A DNA stretch of 50,742 nt from Verrucomicrobiota bacterium (GTDB lineage Bacteria > Verrucomicrobiota > Verrucomicrobiia > Limisphaerales > SIBE01): assembly GCA_021733945.1 (NCBI GenBank), contig JAIPJX010000014.1, positions 1-50,742 on the forward strand, given 5' to 3'. The notes under the pieces are model-generated. The model saw only the letters and a list, made by a program, of their open reading frames with translations. It was not told the DNA's origin and made no database searches. The translations under genes were made by a program, and so were the position numbers. Shown piece after piece: positions 26,916 through 39,330 of this stretch (position 1 is the first letter of the stretch; every line of letters starts with the position of its first letter).

Positions 26916-29063
26916 ATGGCGACCATCCACACCGCCATCGCCATGCCTCATCTGGACAAAAAACAACTCGGCGCCCTTCAAAAACTGGCGCTCGCGCACG
27001 GAATCCAAACGGAGTATTTGGATGTCAGTCAACGCACCCAACGCGCCTCGGAGGAATCGCTCCTCGGAACGCTCAACGCCCTGGGGGTTCCCGCGAGGCG
27101 CACCCCGGACCTCGCCTCGCTGCTTCGGCAGACCTTGCAGGCGCGCGCGCAGGAGGTTTTACCAGCGGTGCAAATCGTCTGGCAACCGGGCACACCAACA
27201 CTGTCCGTTCAGCTGCCGCGCAGGCTTGCAAACACAGCGGTCGGCCTGGAAATCCGCTCCGAATCCGGAGAAATGCTCCGACAGGACGAAAACCTGGGTC
27301 GATTGAACGTGGAGAACCGGCGCCGAATCGAAGGCGTCGAGTATGTCACCAAACACATCCCGATCCGGGGTCGCCTCCCGATCGGATACCATGAACTGGA
27401 GCTCCAATCCAAACATGGCCAGCATCGGACCCATCTGATTTGTGCCCCGGTCCGATCCTATTCCAGACGATCCGAGGGGCGGCGATGGGGTGTTTTTGCG
27501 CCCTTGTATGCCCTGCATTCCAAACGGAGCTGGGGAGCCGGCGATTTTGGAGACCTCCAGAATTTCACCGAATGGATCAGCACCCAAGGCGGGGATACCG
27601 TGGCGACCCTTCCACTGCTGCCCGCGTTCCTCGACGACCCCTGCGAGCCCAGCCCTTATTCCCCGGTGAGCCGCCTCTTCTGGAACGAGTTCTACATCGA
27701 TATCGAAGCCATCCCGGAACTTCACGCCTGCCCCGCTGCCTTGCGTTTGGTTCGGTCGCGCGCCTTCGAAAAAAGGTGCCAACGATTGCGGGATTCGGAA
27801 TTGGTAAATTACCGGGAACAAATGGCGGCCAAGCGGGAGGTATTGGAAATTCTTTCCCGTTTCGTGTTTTCGAAACCGTCACGCCGGCGCGACTTGCTGG
27901 AACAACATCTCCAGGCGCAACCCCGGATCGGGGACTACGCCCGCTTCCGCGCCACCTGCGAACGCCACGGAACGTCGTGGACTCAGTGGTCAGCGCGAAT
28001 GCGCAAGGGAACGTTGTTGGAGAACGACTTCGATCCGGCGGTCCGGAACTACCATCTTTACGCACAATGGATTGCCCAGGAACAGATGGAGGATCTCTCC
28101 TCAACCACGCGCCAACGCGGCCTGCGCCTCTACCTCGACATGCCCCTGGGTGTGCACTCACAAGGCTACGACGCCTGGAGGGAACAGGCATTGTTCGCGT
28201 TCGATGCTTCGGGCGGGGCTCCCCCGGACTCGGTATTCACCCGGGGACAGGACTGGGGTTTTGCGCCTCTCCATCCAGAGCGCTGCCGAACCACGGGCCA
28301 TCACTATCTCAAGAACTATCTGAGGCATCATCTCCGGCACGCCTCCATTCTCCGGATCGATCACATCATGGGACTGCACCGCCTCTATTGGGTTCCCAGG
28401 GGAATGCCCGCCAACCACGGGGCCTATGTGAGCTATCCAGCCGAGGAGCAATACGCCGTACTTTCGATAGAATCCCACCGACATTCGGCAACCATTGTCG
28501 GCGAGAATCTCGGCACCGTGCCGCCCGAGGTCGATCAAAGCCTCAAAAGGCACCGGATTCGCGGAATGTTTGTCAGCCAATACGAAGTCGCCCCGCCTCC
28601 CCGAAAACTCTTCCGAACCGTTCCAAAACACTCCGTAGCCAGTCTCAACACACACGACATGCCGCCCTTTGCGGCGTTTTGTGCCGGCCTCGACCTCGAA
28701 GACCGCCTCGATCTGGGTCTGTTGAAACCGGACGAATTGCCCGCCGAACAGCTTGCCCGCAGCCGCATTTTGGCTTCCCTGAGAAAACTCTTGCATCGGC
28801 AGGGGACAATCGGAGATGATGGCCCCTTCAGTGCGGAGGACCTTTTAACAGCCGGTCTCGGGCACCTGAGCATCAGCTCCGCCGAGTTGGTGCTGATCAA
28901 CCTTGAAGATTTGTTGCTGGAGGTCCAATCTCAAAACGTGCCCGGCACGACCCTGGAACGACTCAACTGGTGCCGTAAAACGCGCCTTTCCATGGAGCAG
29001 TTGAAACGAAACCGAAAACTGCGGGATCTGTTGAGTTCCGTCAATTCCCAGCGTGCCCGCTAA
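26916..29063 (+). CDS. malQ: 4-alpha-glucanotransferase MalQ
   Basis: A 715-residue GH77 amylomaltase transferring alpha-1,4-glucan segments in the cytoplasm. An N-terminal extension of ~190 residues, with a beta-rich segment as in larger MalQ forms, precedes the catalytic part that starts at [14 protein letters not shown]. The expected catalytic residues are visible: nucleophile D482 in [10 protein letters not shown], acid/base E530 in VGENLGTVP, and D581 in [24 protein letters not shown] is the usual substrate loop. It sits immediately before glgB and treZ, as in glycogen/trehalose operons where MalQ recycles short malto-oligosaccharides. The ATG at 26916 is 25 bp after the permease gene. 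Confidence 0.92.
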   Translation: MATIHTAIAMPHLDKKQLGALQKLALAHGIQTEYLDVSQRTQRASEESLLGTLNALGVPARRTPDLASLLRQTLQARAQEVLPAVQIVWQPGTPTLSVQLPRRLANTAVGLEIRSESGEMLRQDENLGRLNVENRRRIEGVEYVTKHIPIRGRLPIGYHELELQSKHGQHRTHLICAPVRSYSRRSEGRRWGVFAPLYALHSKRSWGAGDFGDLQNFTEWISTQGGDTVATLPLLPAFLDDPCEPSPYSPVSRLFWNEFYIDIEAIPELHACPAALRLVRSRAFEKRCQRLRDSELVNYREQMAAKREVLEILSRFVFSKPSRRRDLLEQHLQAQPRIGDYARFRATCERHGTSWTQWSARMRKGTLLENDFDPAVRNYHLYAQWIAQEQMEDLSSTTRQRGLRLYLDMPLGVHSQGYDAWREQALFAFDASGGAPPDSVFTRGQDWGFAPLHPERCRTTGHHYLKNYLRHHLRHASILRIDHIMGLHRLYWVPRGMPANHGAYVSYPAEEQYAVLSIESHRHSATIVGENLGTVPPEVDQSLKRHRIRGMFVSQYEVAPPPRKLFRTVPKHSVASLNTHDMPPFAAFCAGLDLEDRLDLGLLKPDELPAEQLARSRILASLRKLLHRQGTIGDDGPFSAEDLLTAGLGHLSISSAELVLINLEDLLLEVQSQNVPGTTLERLNWCRKTRLSMEQLKRNRKLRDLLSSVNSQRAR

Positions 29064-29136
29064 CGAAGAACCGCGTAGATCCGCAGGGGGCACAGCACCG
29101 ACACAGCGGATCAAGCCAAGAAGAAATCGAACAAGC

Positions 29137-31092
29137 ATGAGGAAGAACAAAAACAACGGAGCAAAACTCGCAAAGCCCGAGATTGCAGGGGTACGCACCG
29201 ATTTCAGCCTGCTGACCAACGACGACCTGCACTGGTTCAACGAGGGATCCCACTGCCACCTCTACCAGAAACTGGGTGCGCATCCCACCACCCACGACGG
29301 CCAGGCGGGAACCAGTTTCGCGGTCTGGGCCCCCAACGCCAACCGAGTCTCCCTCATGGGGGACTTCAACGACTGGAACAAGTCCAGCCACCCGTTTTCC
29401 CCAAAGGGCAGTTCGGGCATCTGGGAGGGCTTTGTCCCGGGTGTCCACAAGGGCGCCACTTACAAGTTTCATATTGCCTCCCAGCACAACGGCTATTCCG
29501 TCGACAAAGCAGATCCATTCGGTTTCTACAGCCAGGTGGCGCCGCAGACGGCCTCGGTGGTCTGGGAGTTGAACTACGAGTGGAAAGACCAGGAATGGAT
29601 GGCTTCGCGCGCTGCCAAATCGAAACTCACACAGCCCATTTCAGTCTACGAAGTGCATCTCGGCTCCTGGATGCGGGTCCCCGAGGACGGCAACCGATCG
29701 CTCTCCTACCGCGAAATGGCGCAGCACCTGGTTCAATACGTCACCCAGATGGGGTTCACGCATGTGGAACTCCTGCCGATCACCGAACATCCTTTCTTCG
29801 GATCGTGGGGATACCAGACCACGGGCTATTTCGCCCCCACCAGCCGCTTTGGCACGCCCGACGACCTGATGTATCTGATCGATTGCCTGCATCGCAACGG
29901 AATTGCGGTGATCCTCGACTGGGTGCCTTCGCATTTCCCCTGCGACGAACACGGACTCAACTATTTCGACGGCACGCATTTGTTCGAACATGCGGACATG
30001 CGCAAGGGGTTCCATCCCGATTGGAACAGCTACATCTTCAACTACGGCAGGCACGAGGTCCGCAGCTTCCTGATGAGCAGCGCCATGTTCTGGCTCGACC
30101 ATTATCACATCGACGCCCTGCGGGTGGATGCGGTGGCTTCCATGCTTTACCTCGATTACTCCCGGAAAACCGGTGAGTGGATCCCCAATCAGTTCGGGGG
30201 ACGCGAGAATCTGGAAGCGATTGATTTCCTGCGCCGGTTCAACCAGGAAGTCTACAAACATTACCCGGACACGCAAACCATCGCCGAGGAATCCACCGCA
30301 TGGCCCATGGTCTCAAAACCCATCTACCTGGGGGGCCTGGGCTTCGGTCTCAAATGGGACATGGGATGGATGCACGACACGCTGGAGTATTTCACCAAGG
30401 ACCCCGTCCACCGGAAGTACCATCACAACGCACTGACCTTCCGCGGGGTGTACGCGTTCTCCGAAAACTTCATGCTGCCCATCTCGCATGACGAGGTGGT
30501 ACACGGCAAGGGGTCGCTCATCAACAAGATGCCCGGGGACGTCTGGCAAAAGTTCGCCAATCTCCGGTTGCTCTTTGCATTCATGTTTGCCCAACCCGGC
30601 AAGAAGCTCCTGTTTATGGGATGCGAGTTCGCCCAATGGAGCGAGTGGAACCATGACTCCAGCCTCGACTGGCATCTCACCGAGCACCCGCCCCATGCCC
30701 AGGTGCAGCGATTGATCCACGACCTGAACCACCTCTACCGGGCCTATCCCGCCCTGCACGCCTGGGACTGCAGCCACGAGGGATTCTCCTGGGTCGACTG
30801 CAACGATTCCGAACAGAGCACCCTCAGCTGGCTTCGGCGCGGTCCCACCTCGAATGACGAGGTTGTTGCCGTCTGTAACTTCACGCCCGTGCCCAGGCAT
30901 TATTACCGGCTGGGAGTTCCTTCCTCCGGCTCCTGGCACGAAATCCTCAACACGGACGCCGAGGAATACGGCGGCAGTGGAGTCGGCAATTTCGGCGCGG
31001 TGGAAGCCGCCCCCATCGGCTGGCACGGCCAGCCCTGTTCCCTGACGATCACGCTTCCCCCGCTGGGTGCCCTGTTTTTCAAGAAATCATGA
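29137..31092 (+). CDS. glgB: 1,4-alpha-glucan branching enzyme GlgB
   Basis: A 651-residue GH13 enzyme that makes alpha-1,6 branches in glycogen. A CBM48 domain ([21 protein letters not shown], about 65-150) precedes the barrel. The nucleophile is D331 in [14 protein letters not shown], the acid/base E384 in IAEESTAWP (53 residues apart, as in E. coli GlgB), and the third acid lies in [13 protein letters not shown]. The open frame reaches back into malQ, but the ATG at 29137, 73 bp past the malQ stop, fits the family start. Length is shorter than the long E. coli form because the N1 domain is absent. The last four bases overlap treZ (ATGA). Confidence 0.94.
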   Translation: MRKNKNNGAKLAKPEIAGVRTDFSLLTNDDLHWFNEGSHCHLYQKLGAHPTTHDGQAGTSFAVWAPNANRVSLMGDFNDWNKSSHPFSPKGSSGIWEGFVPGVHKGATYKFHIASQHNGYSVDKADPFGFYSQVAPQTASVVWELNYEWKDQEWMASRAAKSKLTQPISVYEVHLGSWMRVPEDGNRSLSYREMAQHLVQYVTQMGFTHVELLPITEHPFFGSWGYQTTGYFAPTSRFGTPDDLMYLIDCLHRNGIAVILDWVPSHFPCDEHGLNYFDGTHLFEHADMRKGFHPDWNSYIFNYGRHEVRSFLMSSAMFWLDHYHIDALRVDAVASMLYLDYSRKTGEWIPNQFGGRENLEAIDFLRRFNQEVYKHYPDTQTIAEESTAWPMVSKPIYLGGLGFGLKWDMGWMHDTLEYFTKDPVHRKYHHNALTFRGVYAFSENFMLPISHDEVVHGKGSLINKMPGDVWQKFANLRLLFAFMFAQPGKKLLFMGCEFAQWSEWNHDSSLDWHLTEHPPHAQVQRLIHDLNHLYRAYPALHAWDCSHEGFSWVDCNDSEQSTLSWLRRGPTSNDEVVAVCNFTPVPRHYYRLGVPSSGSWHEILNTDAEEYGGSGVGNFGAVEAAPIGWHGQPCSLTITLPPLGALFFKKS

Positions 31093-32942
31093 GATCCCAC
31101 TCCGTCGGCAGGGTTTCGCAACTCGGAGCCAGACTGCAACCGAACGGAAGCTGCGATTTCCTGGTCTGGGCTCCCCGATGCAAACAGGTCGACATTCGAA
31201 TCCTGGAAACCAAGGATGCCGTGATTCCGATGACACGGCTGGACCGCGGCTATTTTACCGCGAATGTCCCGGATACATCCGCCGGTGCCCGGTATTTCTA
31301 CCGACTCAATGGCACCAGCGAACTGCCGGACCCGGCCTCGCGCTCCCAACCGGACGGGGTGCATCAAGCCTCCGAGGTCACCGACCCGGAGTTTGAGTGG
31401 ACCGACGGCAATTGGTTCGGCATCGCACTGAGCCAGTATGTGATCTACGAGTTGCACCCAGGCACCTTCACCCCGGAAGGCACCTTCGACGCCATCATCC
31501 CCCACCTGCCCGGACTTCGCGAGTTGGGCATCACGGCCATCGAGCTCATGCCCGTCGCCCAGTTTCCGGGAAACCGCAACTGGGGCTACGACGGCGTTTA
31601 CCCCTACGCCGTGCAGAATTCCTACGGCGGCGGCGCAGGTCTCAAACGCCTGGTCAACGCCTGCCACGCAGCGGGCCTGGCGGTCGTCCTCGACGTCGTC
31701 TACAACCATCTGGGCCCCGAGGGAAACTACCTGGGAGCTTATGCCCCCTATTTCACCGGACGGTACAAAACGCCCTGGGGCGAAGCCCTGAATTTTGACG
31801 GTGCGGACTCGGATGAAGTCCGCCGCTACTTCATCGAGAACGCGCTTCAGTGGCAGGACGAGTTCCACCTGGATGCGCTGCGACTGGACGCCGTGCACGC
31901 GATCCGGGATTTCTCGGCCATCCCGTTTCTGGAGGAACTTGTGGATCGCACCCGGGAGAGGTCCGAACTCTTGAACCGCCGGTTCCATCTCATTGCCGAG
32001 AGCGACATGAACATGGCACGGCACATTTTGCCCCAGCAGCTCGGTGGCTATGGGTTGCATGCCCAGTGGAGTGATGATTTTCACCACGCGATTCATTCCC
32101 TCGTGACAGGGGAACGAACGGGATACTACGAGGATTTCGGAGGAGTCCTCCCCCTGGCGAAAGCCTGGAAGCAGGGATACACCTACACCGGCGAATATTC
32201 CGTCCATCGAAGACACCGGCACGGCAGTTCCAGCGCCAACACATCCCTCAAACAATTTGTGGTTTGTTGCCAGAACCATGACCAGGTGGGCAACCGCAAG
32301 CTCGGGGAACGACTGGGCGCACTCACGACGTTCGAAGGCCAGAAGCTGGCCGCCGGCGCGGTGATTCTTTCGGCCTGCATCCCGATGCTTTTTATGGGCG
32401 AAGAATACGGTGATCCCGCCCCGTTCCATTATTTCATCAGCCACTCCGACCCCGGCCTGATCCAGGCGGTGAGGAAGGGCCGGATTGAGGAGTTCGCCGC
32501 TTTTGCCTGGAAGGGCGACGTGAAGGATCCCCAGGACGAAGCCACGTTCAACTCCTGCAAACTCAACCACGCGCTCGCCGCGGACGGACGGCACCGCCAG
32601 TTGCGCGAATTCTACCGCGAGCTCCTTCGGCTGCGGCGCGAACTGCCCGCCATCGCCCAGGCCGACCGGCACAGCATTGAGATGCAGGTCTCTGAAAACG
32701 AACACACCCTCTGGATCCGGTACCCGGAACCTGGAAACGAAGTCGCCGTATTGCTGAATTTCTCGGAAAAACCCGCACCCATCGCCCTTCCCCTCGCCGC
32801 CGGTCCGTGGACCCGGCAGATTGATTCTGCCGACCTTTGCTGGGCAGGGCCCGGCTCGCAAGTATCTCAACAATTTGAATCCGAAGGACGGGTCGAGCTG
32901 GTTTTACAGCCACGCTCGGTGGTGGTGCTGATCCAGCCATAA
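31089..32942 (+). CDS. treZ: Malto-oligosyltrehalose trehalohydrolase TreZ
   Basis: A 617-residue GH13 enzyme releasing trehalose from the malto-oligosyltrehalose produced by TreY. The CBM48-like N-terminus ([17 protein letters not shown]) is followed by [37 protein letters not shown] and [14 protein letters not shown], all typical of TreZ. The nucleophile is expected at D267 ([11 protein letters not shown]) and the acid/base at E304 (IAESDMN). The C-terminal beta domain is complete. It overlaps glgB by 4 bp and precedes the GH57 gene by 4 bp, with treY next, so the two trehalose genes are separated only by the GH57 enzyme. Confidence 0.93.
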   Translation: MRSHSVGRVSQLGARLQPNGSCDFLVWAPRCKQVDIRILETKDAVIPMTRLDRGYFTANVPDTSAGARYFYRLNGTSELPDPASRSQPDGVHQASEVTDPEFEWTDGNWFGIALSQYVIYELHPGTFTPEGTFDAIIPHLPGLRELGITAIELMPVAQFPGNRNWGYDGVYPYAVQNSYGGGAGLKRLVNACHAAGLAVVLDVVYNHLGPEGNYLGAYAPYFTGRYKTPWGEALNFDGADSDEVRRYFIENALQWQDEFHLDALRLDAVHAIRDFSAIPFLEELVDRTRERSELLNRRFHLIAESDMNMARHILPQQLGGYGLHAQWSDDFHHAIHSLVTGERTGYYEDFGGVLPLAKAWKQGYTYTGEYSVHRRHRHGSSSANTSLKQFVVCCQNHDQVGNRKLGERLGALTTFEGQKLAAGAVILSACIPMLFMGEEYGDPAPFHYFISHSDPGLIQAVRKGRIEEFAAFAWKGDVKDPQDEATFNSCKLNHALAADGRHRQLREFYRELLRLRRELPAIAQADRHSIEMQVSENEHTLWIRYPEPGNEVAVLLNFSEKPAPIALPLAAGPWTRQIDSADLCWAGPGSQVSQQFESEGRVELVLQPRSVVVLIQP

Positions 32943-32946
32943 GCCC

Positions 32947-35379
32947 ATGAAGAAAAAAATCTGTATTCACGGTCATTTTTATCAACCGCCCCGGGAGAAC
33001 CCCTGGCTGGAAGCGGTTGAACTTCAGGATTCAGCCGCGCCCTACCACGATTGGAACGAGCGCATCACGGCCGAGTGTTACGCACCCAACGCCACAGCGA
33101 GAATGCTCGACACCGAGGGGCGTATCGATCGGATCGTCAACAATTACTCCAGGATCAGCTTCAACTTCGGCCCCACGCTCCTGACTTGGATGCACGACAA
33201 GGCACCCGAAATCCACGAGGCGATCATCACCGCCGACCGTGAGAGTCGGGCCCGGTTCTCCGGACACGGCTCTGCAATCGCCCAGGTATACAACCACATG
33301 ATCCTGCCGCTGGCCAACCCGCGGGACAAAACCACCCAGGTCGTTTGGGGAATCCAGGATTTCGAGGCGCGTTTCCGACGCAAACCCGAAGGCATGTGGC
33401 TGGCGGAAACAGCGGCCGACGTGGCTTCCCTGGAAACGATGGCTCAGCATGGCATCAAGTTCACCATCCTCTCGCCCTACCAGGCCAACCGAACGCGCCG
33501 TTCGGGCGGCGGAGGCCGCTGGCGGGATGTCAACGGCGGACGAGTCGATCCGTCGCGTGCCTACACGATACGGCTTCCCTCCGGACGAAGAATCGCGGCG
33601 TTCTTCTACGACGCTCCGGTCTCCCAGGCGGTTGCTTTCGAAAAACTGCTCGAAAGCGGGGAACGCTTTGCACGACGTTTGACCGGAGCGTTTCACGAGG
33701 GACGGCAATGGACCCAGTTGGTGCACATCGCCACGGACGGGGAATCCTACGGCCATCACCATCGCAAGGGAGAGATGGCCCTCGCGTCCGCGCTGGATTT
33801 CATCGAGAACGATCCGGACGTCGAACTGACCAACTACGGCGAATTTCTGGAACAAAACCCGCCCCAATTCGATGCGGAGATCCACGAGGGCAGTGCCTGG
33901 AGCTGCTCCCACGGCGTTGAACGTTGGAAGAGCCACTGCGGCTGCAACTCGGGCGGCAATGCCGGCTGGAACCAGAATTGGCGGCAGCCCCTGCGCAACG
34001 CCCTGGACTGGTTGCGCGACACGCTGGCCCCCCGCTTCGAATCCAAGGCCGCCACACTGCTCAAGCAGCCATGGGAGGCGCGGAATGCCTATGTCCAGGT
34101 GATCCTCGATCGTTCCGAGACGTCCATCGCCCACTATTTTGAGCGGCACGCGATACGCCCGCTCGAGGAAGCCGAACAGATCACCGCACTTCGCCTCCTG
34201 GAAATGCAGAGGCATGCGATGCTGATGTACACCAGCTGCGGCTGGTTCTTCGACGAGGTGTCCGGCATCGAAACGGTGCAGATCATTCAATACGCCGCCC
34301 GGGCACTCCAGCTCGCCACCGACCTGTGCGGCGAGGATTTCGAACCGAAGTTTCTCGAGATCCTCGAGCACGCCCGAAGCAACATTCCCGAACATCAGGA
34401 CGGTCGCTGGATCTACAACCACTTCGTCAAACCGGCCATCATCAACCGCGAAACCGTCGGTGCCCATTACGCGGTGAGTTCACTCTTCGAGTCCTATCAG
34501 AAACGAACCCACATCTACGCGTTCACGGTCGACGAAGAGCACCGTCAACTCTTCACCGCAGGCAAGGCGCGCCTCGCGGTCGGTCGGGCCAGGGTCACCT
34601 TCGACATCACCCGCACCTCCGATGTCATCACCTACGGGGTTCTCCATCTCGGGGATCACAGCCTCAACGGCGGCGTGCGCCAGTTCAAAAGCGAAGAGGA
34701 CTACCAGACCTTGCTCGACGAAATCGGCGACGCGTTTAATCGCGCGGATTTTCCACAGGTGATCCGGCTGATGGACCGGCATTTTGGGGAATCCAACTAT
34801 TCACTCAAGTCGCTGTTCCGAGATGAACAACGCAAGATCCTTGACCAGGTGCTCGCCTCAACGCGCGAGGACCTCGAGAACCGATACCGACAGATCACGG
34901 ACAATTACACGCCGCTGATGCGTTTCCTCACCGATATGCGGGCACCCCTTCCCTCGGCCCTGCAAACCGCTGCGGACTTCATTCTGAACGTCGATCTGTA
35001 CCGCGAACTCGGATCCCAACAGACCAACATCGAACGCGTTCTCAAAATCCTCGAGGAAGGCAAAGCCAGGAAAGTCGCGTTTTACGAGACGAGCATCCGC
35101 CATGTCCTCAAGCAGAACATCGAGCTCGGAATCCTCAACTTCGCCAAATCCCCGGAGGATCTGTCGTTGCTCAAACAACTTGCGGAGACCGCCTCCCTGC
35201 TCCACCGCTTCCCCTTCGACGTCAACCTTTGGAAGGTTCAAAACAGCTATTACGGAATGATGAATTCGCTCCTTGCGGATCACGCCCTTCGGGCTGGGCA
35301 GGGTGACCCAAACGCCCAGGAATGGGTGGCTCAATTTTCGGAACTGGGTCGGCATCTCAATTTTCATGTGCCGCAGTAA
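32947..35379 (+). CDS. GH57-family glycoside hydrolase with DUF3536 region
   Basis: An 810-residue cytoplasmic protein. The first ~300 residues are a GH57 barrel opening with ICIHGHFYQPPRENPW. The probable nucleophile is E154 in GMWLAETA and the acid/base D264 in IATDGESYGHHH. The rest (~330-810) matches the DUF3536 extension, with SCSHGVERWKSHCGCN and LMYTSCGWFFDEVSGIE. Members often sit in glycogen gene groups and are thought to be alpha-amylases, amylopullulanases or branching-type enzymes, but the activity of the DUF3536 group is not well established. It fills the gap between treZ (4 bp upstream) and treY (23 bp downstream) and so probably acts on the same glucan pool. Confidence 0.86.
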   Translation: MKKKICIHGHFYQPPRENPWLEAVELQDSAAPYHDWNERITAECYAPNATARMLDTEGRIDRIVNNYSRISFNFGPTLLTWMHDKAPEIHEAIITADRESRARFSGHGSAIAQVYNHMILPLANPRDKTTQVVWGIQDFEARFRRKPEGMWLAETAADVASLETMAQHGIKFTILSPYQANRTRRSGGGGRWRDVNGGRVDPSRAYTIRLPSGRRIAAFFYDAPVSQAVAFEKLLESGERFARRLTGAFHEGRQWTQLVHIATDGESYGHHHRKGEMALASALDFIENDPDVELTNYGEFLEQNPPQFDAEIHEGSAWSCSHGVERWKSHCGCNSGGNAGWNQNWRQPLRNALDWLRDTLAPRFESKAATLLKQPWEARNAYVQVILDRSETSIAHYFERHAIRPLEEAEQITALRLLEMQRHAMLMYTSCGWFFDEVSGIETVQIIQYAARALQLATDLCGEDFEPKFLEILEHARSNIPEHQDGRWIYNHFVKPAIINRETVGAHYAVSSLFESYQKRTHIYAFTVDEEHRQLFTAGKARLAVGRARVTFDITRTSDVITYGVLHLGDHSLNGGVRQFKSEEDYQTLLDEIGDAFNRADFPQVIRLMDRHFGESNYSLKSLFRDEQRKILDQVLASTREDLENRYRQITDNYTPLMRFLTDMRAPLPSALQTAADFILNVDLYRELGSQQTNIERVLKILEEGKARKVAFYETSIRHVLKQNIELGILNFAKSPEDLSLLKQLAETASLLHRFPFDVNLWKVQNSYYGMMNSLLADHALRAGQGDPNAQEWVAQFSELGRHLNFHVPQ

Positions 35380-35402
35380 GCCTCACCCAGGCTCCCTTCG
35401 TC

Positions 35403-38399
35403 ATGCCCAGATCATCTGACCAGCCCACACACCGGGTGGGGTTTCTCCCGCCCGCAGCCACCTACCGACTGCAGTTCAACGCCGGGTTCCGGTTTGAGGA
35501 CGCCACCCGGATCTCGGATTACCTCCACGATCTGGGCGTCTCCGATGTTTATGCTTCGCCGATCTTCAAAGCACGCAGCGGCAGCACCCACGGTTACGAC
35601 ATCTGCGATTTCAATCAGTTGAATCCCGAGGTCGGAACAGAACCCCAATTCGAGCAGTTGTCCCAGACCCTCAAAACTCTCGGCCTGGGATTGATCCTCG
35701 ACATGGTCCCCAATCACATGGGCATCGGCGATTCGGGCAATCGTTGGTGGATGGACGTCCTGCAATACGGTCCGGGATCCCGTTTCGCCACCTTCTTCGA
35801 CATCCGCTGGAACGTCTCGCCCCGATCCCGGCCGCCGCATGTCGTGTTGCCGGTGCTCGGCACCGCCTTCGGAGCGGCACTCGAGAATGCCGAACTGCGA
35901 ATCGTGTTTGAAGACGGTGCCTTCATGGCAGCCTATTATGACGCCCGGTTCCCACTCTCGCCCGCATCCTACCATACCCTTCTGAAAGCTCTCCAGGCCG
36001 CCTTGCCGACCGATGGCGATCCGGAATGGTCGGAACGATTCCGCGATGTCTTAAACTCCGGTTTCGAGGCTTCCGCCGCGGCCCCGAACCAGCCCGACCC
36101 AACCAGTCCCGATGACGCGCCTCCTCTTGCAGCAGTGCAAATCCGCCTGGCGACTCTGGCCAACACAGTCCCCTCCTTTGCCTCCGCAGTGTCCCGAATG
36201 CTGGAGAGTTTTAATGGAGTCCGAGGCAATCCCAAAAGCGTCAGCCGCCTGGAGTCGCTCCTGCGAAAACAGTTCTACCGTCTGACCTTCTGGCGCACCG
36301 GACTCGATGAACTCAACTACCGACGGTTCTTTGATATTTCGGATCTGGCCGCCGTTCGGATGGAAACGCCCCATGTGTTCAACTCCAGCCACGTCCTCAT
36401 CGGCCGCCTGATGCGGGAAGGCAGGATCCGAGGGCTGAGAATCGATCATCCGGATGGCCTCTGGGATCCTGCGGTCTACTTTGACCGGCTTCAGCACCTT
36501 TTCTTTTCTGAGACCGGACTCAAAGCAACGGACGGCGAAGGGCTCGAAACCGGATCCGCCCCCGCCCAGGCGAATCCGTCGGAAGTCCGGATTCCTCCCC
36601 AGGCACCGCCATTTTATGTCGTCGCCGAAAAGATCCTGAGCCATGGCGAACAATTGCCTCCGGATTGGGCCGTACACGGCACCACCGGCTACGATGCCTT
36701 GAACCAGATCAACGGACTGTTCGTCGACCAGGCAAACCGCGCCAAGTTCGACCGGATTTACAACACTTTCAGCCGTCAATCCGTCGACTTCCCCGAACAG
36801 GTCACTTCCAACAAACGCCGAATCCTGCGAACCTCGCTGGCAAGTGAACTCCGGTCCCTGTCGGTCCAACTCAAGGAACTGGCCTCCGGCACACGGCACG
36901 GATGCGACTTTACGCTGGACCAGCTTCGGGACGGGCTCACGGAAATCCTGGCGACGTTTCCTGTTTACCGCACCTACATTACCGAACAGACCTCCAAGGC
37001 CTCGCCCGTCGACCAGGATTTCATCGACAGCGCTATTCACAGCGCGCGCCGGATCAGCGACCCAACGAGGGGGCCATTGTTCGATTTCCTGAGCGACGTG
37101 CTGTCCCTTCGCCGTCTGACACCGCAGACGCGAAAAACACGGGCCGATCAAGTGGCCTTCATCATGCGCTTCCAGCAGCTGTCCGGCCCCGCGATGGCCA
37201 AGGGACTGGAGGACACTACATTTTACCAGCTTCACAGGCTGGCTTCCCTCAACGAGGTGGGCGGCCACCCGGATCAATTCGGGGTTTCGCCCGCGGAATT
37301 TCATTCCGGGAACCGAAACCGATTGACGCACTGGCCTCACTCCATGATCGCCAGCGCGACACACGACACCAAGCGTGGCGAGGATCTTCGCGCCAGGCTG
37401 AATGTGCTCTCGGAACTCCCGGACGAATGGGAACGGAACCTCAAACGCTGGAGCGACCTGAACGCACCCCTCAAACCGGATATTGGCGGTTCCGACGGTC
37501 CGGATGGAAACGACGATTATCTGTTTTACCAGACGCTCCTCGGCGCATGGCCCCCGGGGCAGCAGCCAAACACCGCCCTGGGTGATCTGCGGCAACGCAT
37601 CTGCGACTACCTCCAGAAGGCCGCTCGCGAAGCCAAGACCCACACAACTTGGGTGGAACCAAACGCGGCCTATGAACAGGCTCAACGCCGGTTCGCCGAA
37701 GCGGTCCTGACAGAGGATTCGAAAAACCGTTTCCTTGAAGAATTCCTTCCGTTTCAAAAGAAAATCGCGTTTCTGGGCGTCTTCAATTCACTGGCGCAGA
37801 CCCTGCTCAAGATCACCATCCCCGGCATTCCGGATTTCTATCAGGGCACGGAACTTTGGGATCTGAATCTGGTCGATCCGGACAACCGCAGACCGGTGGA
37901 TTACGATTCCCGCAGGCGGATGCTGGAGGAGATCCGGCAGCACGCCACCACAAACATCCCGGAACGACTCTCATTCCTCCGGCACCTCCTTGCCCATTGG
38001 GAGACCGGGCAGATCAAACAGTTCCTGATCCATACGGCGTTGCAGGCGCGCAAACGCCTGGGCACCCTGTTCGCCTCCGGCGATTACCTCGCGCCGGAGA
38101 CCACCGGTTCCCAGGCGAAACATCTCTGCGTCCATGCCCGCACCGACGGATCCAAAACCATCATCACCATCATTCCCCGACTGATCGCCGGATTGACCGG
38201 GGGAGAGGCAACCGCTCCGATCGGCCACGCCATCTGGAAGGATGCCACCGTTTCCATCCCCGTCCCCCCCGGATCCAGTCGTTACACCAACCTTTTTACG
38301 GGGGAAATCATGGACCTGACAGGCCAGAGCGGAGAACTCCCTGTGCCCGCCTCCCGCGCTCTGACACACTTTCCAGTCGCGCTTCTGGAATCGTCCTGA
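35403..38399 (+). CDS. treY: Malto-oligosyltrehalose synthase TreY
   Basis: A 998-residue GH13_26 enzyme that rearranges the reducing-end alpha-1,4 bond of maltodextrin into an alpha,alpha-1,1 bond. [18 protein letters not shown] and the [25 protein letters not shown] segment are diagnostic. The catalytic nucleophile is expected at D348 in LRIDHPDGL and the acid/base at E409 in [24 protein letters not shown] and [25 protein letters not shown] near the C-terminus complete the family pattern. It is longer than many TreY (~720-950), with a charged Pro/Ala-rich insert near residues 220-235 and another near 375-400. The ATG at 35403 follows the GH57 stop by 23 bp. Confidence 0.94.
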   Translation: MPRSSDQPTHRVGFLPPAATYRLQFNAGFRFEDATRISDYLHDLGVSDVYASPIFKARSGSTHGYDICDFNQLNPEVGTEPQFEQLSQTLKTLGLGLILDMVPNHMGIGDSGNRWWMDVLQYGPGSRFATFFDIRWNVSPRSRPPHVVLPVLGTAFGAALENAELRIVFEDGAFMAAYYDARFPLSPASYHTLLKALQAALPTDGDPEWSERFRDVLNSGFEASAAAPNQPDPTSPDDAPPLAAVQIRLATLANTVPSFASAVSRMLESFNGVRGNPKSVSRLESLLRKQFYRLTFWRTGLDELNYRRFFDISDLAAVRMETPHVFNSSHVLIGRLMREGRIRGLRIDHPDGLWDPAVYFDRLQHLFFSETGLKATDGEGLETGSAPAQANPSEVRIPPQAPPFYVVAEKILSHGEQLPPDWAVHGTTGYDALNQINGLFVDQANRAKFDRIYNTFSRQSVDFPEQVTSNKRRILRTSLASELRSLSVQLKELASGTRHGCDFTLDQLRDGLTEILATFPVYRTYITEQTSKASPVDQDFIDSAIHSARRISDPTRGPLFDFLSDVLSLRRLTPQTRKTRADQVAFIMRFQQLSGPAMAKGLEDTTFYQLHRLASLNEVGGHPDQFGVSPAEFHSGNRNRLTHWPHSMIASATHDTKRGEDLRARLNVLSELPDEWERNLKRWSDLNAPLKPDIGGSDGPDGNDDYLFYQTLLGAWPPGQQPNTALGDLRQRICDYLQKAAREAKTHTTWVEPNAAYEQAQRRFAEAVLTEDSKNRFLEEFLPFQKKIAFLGVFNSLAQTLLKITIPGIPDFYQGTELWDLNLVDPDNRRPVDYDSRRRMLEEIRQHATTNIPERLSFLRHLLAHWETGQIKQFLIHTALQARKRLGTLFASGDYLAPETTGSQAKHLCVHARTDGSKTIITIIPRLIAGLTGGEATAPIGHAIWKDATVSIPVPPGSSRYTNLFTGEIMDLTGQSGELPVPASRALTHFPVALLESS

Positions 38400-38411
38400 G
38401 ATAAACGGCAG

Positions 38412-39278
38412 ATGGATTGGCTTGTCAGTTTAATGGAAGAGCACAGCGCGGTGCAGGGATTGGTCAAGACCGGAATCCTGCTTGGTGCCGTGTTGATGAT
38501 CCGAATCTACGGACTCCGCAAGGTCCGTCAGTCCGAAGGTCTGAACAATGAACTGCGCCGCCGCAGCATCATCCAAATCCGGCGGGCCAGCTGGTTTCTG
38601 CTTCTTTTCGGCAGCCTCTTCATTTGGGGACCCAAATTTCAGGGCCTCGCCGTATCGCTTCTGGCATTTGCCGTGGCGATCGTGCTCGCGTTCAAGGAAC
38701 TGATTCTCTGCGTGCTTGGCGCGATGCTCAAGACGAGCGCCCGCTCCTTCACGATCGGCGACCGCATTGAAATCAACGATCTGCGGGGGGATGTATTCGA
38801 CCAAACCCTGCTGACCACGACCCTGCTTGAGGTTGGCCCCGGCAAAGCCACCCATCAGCACACCGGCCGCAAAATCGTCATTCCCAACAGCCTTTTCCTC
38901 AACACCCCGGTCATGAACGACAGCGCGGCCCACGAATTCGTGCTTCATGTCTTTACGGTATCCATGCGACCAACAGACCCCTGGAGAGAAGCACGCACCC
39001 ACCTGCTCCGGGCCGCCACCGAGGAATGTGCCGGGTTCATTGCCGAAGCGCGCTCTCACATGGAGAAACTCGGAGTCAAGGAGGGCATTCCGAGCCTGTC
39101 GGTCGAACCGCGTATTACGATCCGGCTGCCGGAACCGGATCGCATCGATTTGGTCGTTCGCATTCCCGCCCCCATCCGGAAGCGCGGCCGTCTGGAACAA
39201 GCGATCCTGAACCGCTACTTCAACGCCACCGGCCCGGAGCTCAGTCCGAACACGCTGATGCCCCGCGGTCCGGAGTAA
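38412..39278 (+). CDS. Small MscS-type mechanosensitive channel protein
   Basis: A 288-residue membrane protein with hydrophobic segments near residues 15-35, 58-75 and 75-105. The last resembles the pore-lining helix of MscS, followed by TSARSFTIGDRIEINDLRGDVFDQTLLTTTLLEV (given here by its core FTIGDRIEI), the characteristic beta-domain. VIPNSLFLNTPVMN is also a family hallmark. The C-terminal domain extends to 288. MscS channels release solutes on hypo-osmotic shock. It follows treY by 12 bp, pointing to operon membership and osmotic coupling with trehalose synthesis. Confidence 0.87.
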   Translation: MDWLVSLMEEHSAVQGLVKTGILLGAVLMIRIYGLRKVRQSEGLNNELRRRSIIQIRRASWFLLLFGSLFIWGPKFQGLAVSLLAFAVAIVLAFKELILCVLGAMLKTSARSFTIGDRIEINDLRGDVFDQTLLTTTLLEVGPGKATHQHTGRKIVIPNSLFLNTPVMNDSAAHEFVLHVFTVSMRPTDPWREARTHLLRAATEECAGFIAEARSHMEKLGVKEGIPSLSVEPRITIRLPEPDRIDLVVRIPAPIRKRGRLEQAILNRYFNATGPELSPNTLMPRGPE

Positions 39279-39330
39279 CTGGATTTGCCAATTGACTCCG
39301 GGTGCGAATGCGTGATTGACTGGCCTACCC

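Noticed and set aside
35322..35402. Upstream extension of treY
   Set aside because: It lies inside the GH57 gene, and the extra 27 residues do not resemble TreY, whose conserved start follows ATG 35403.
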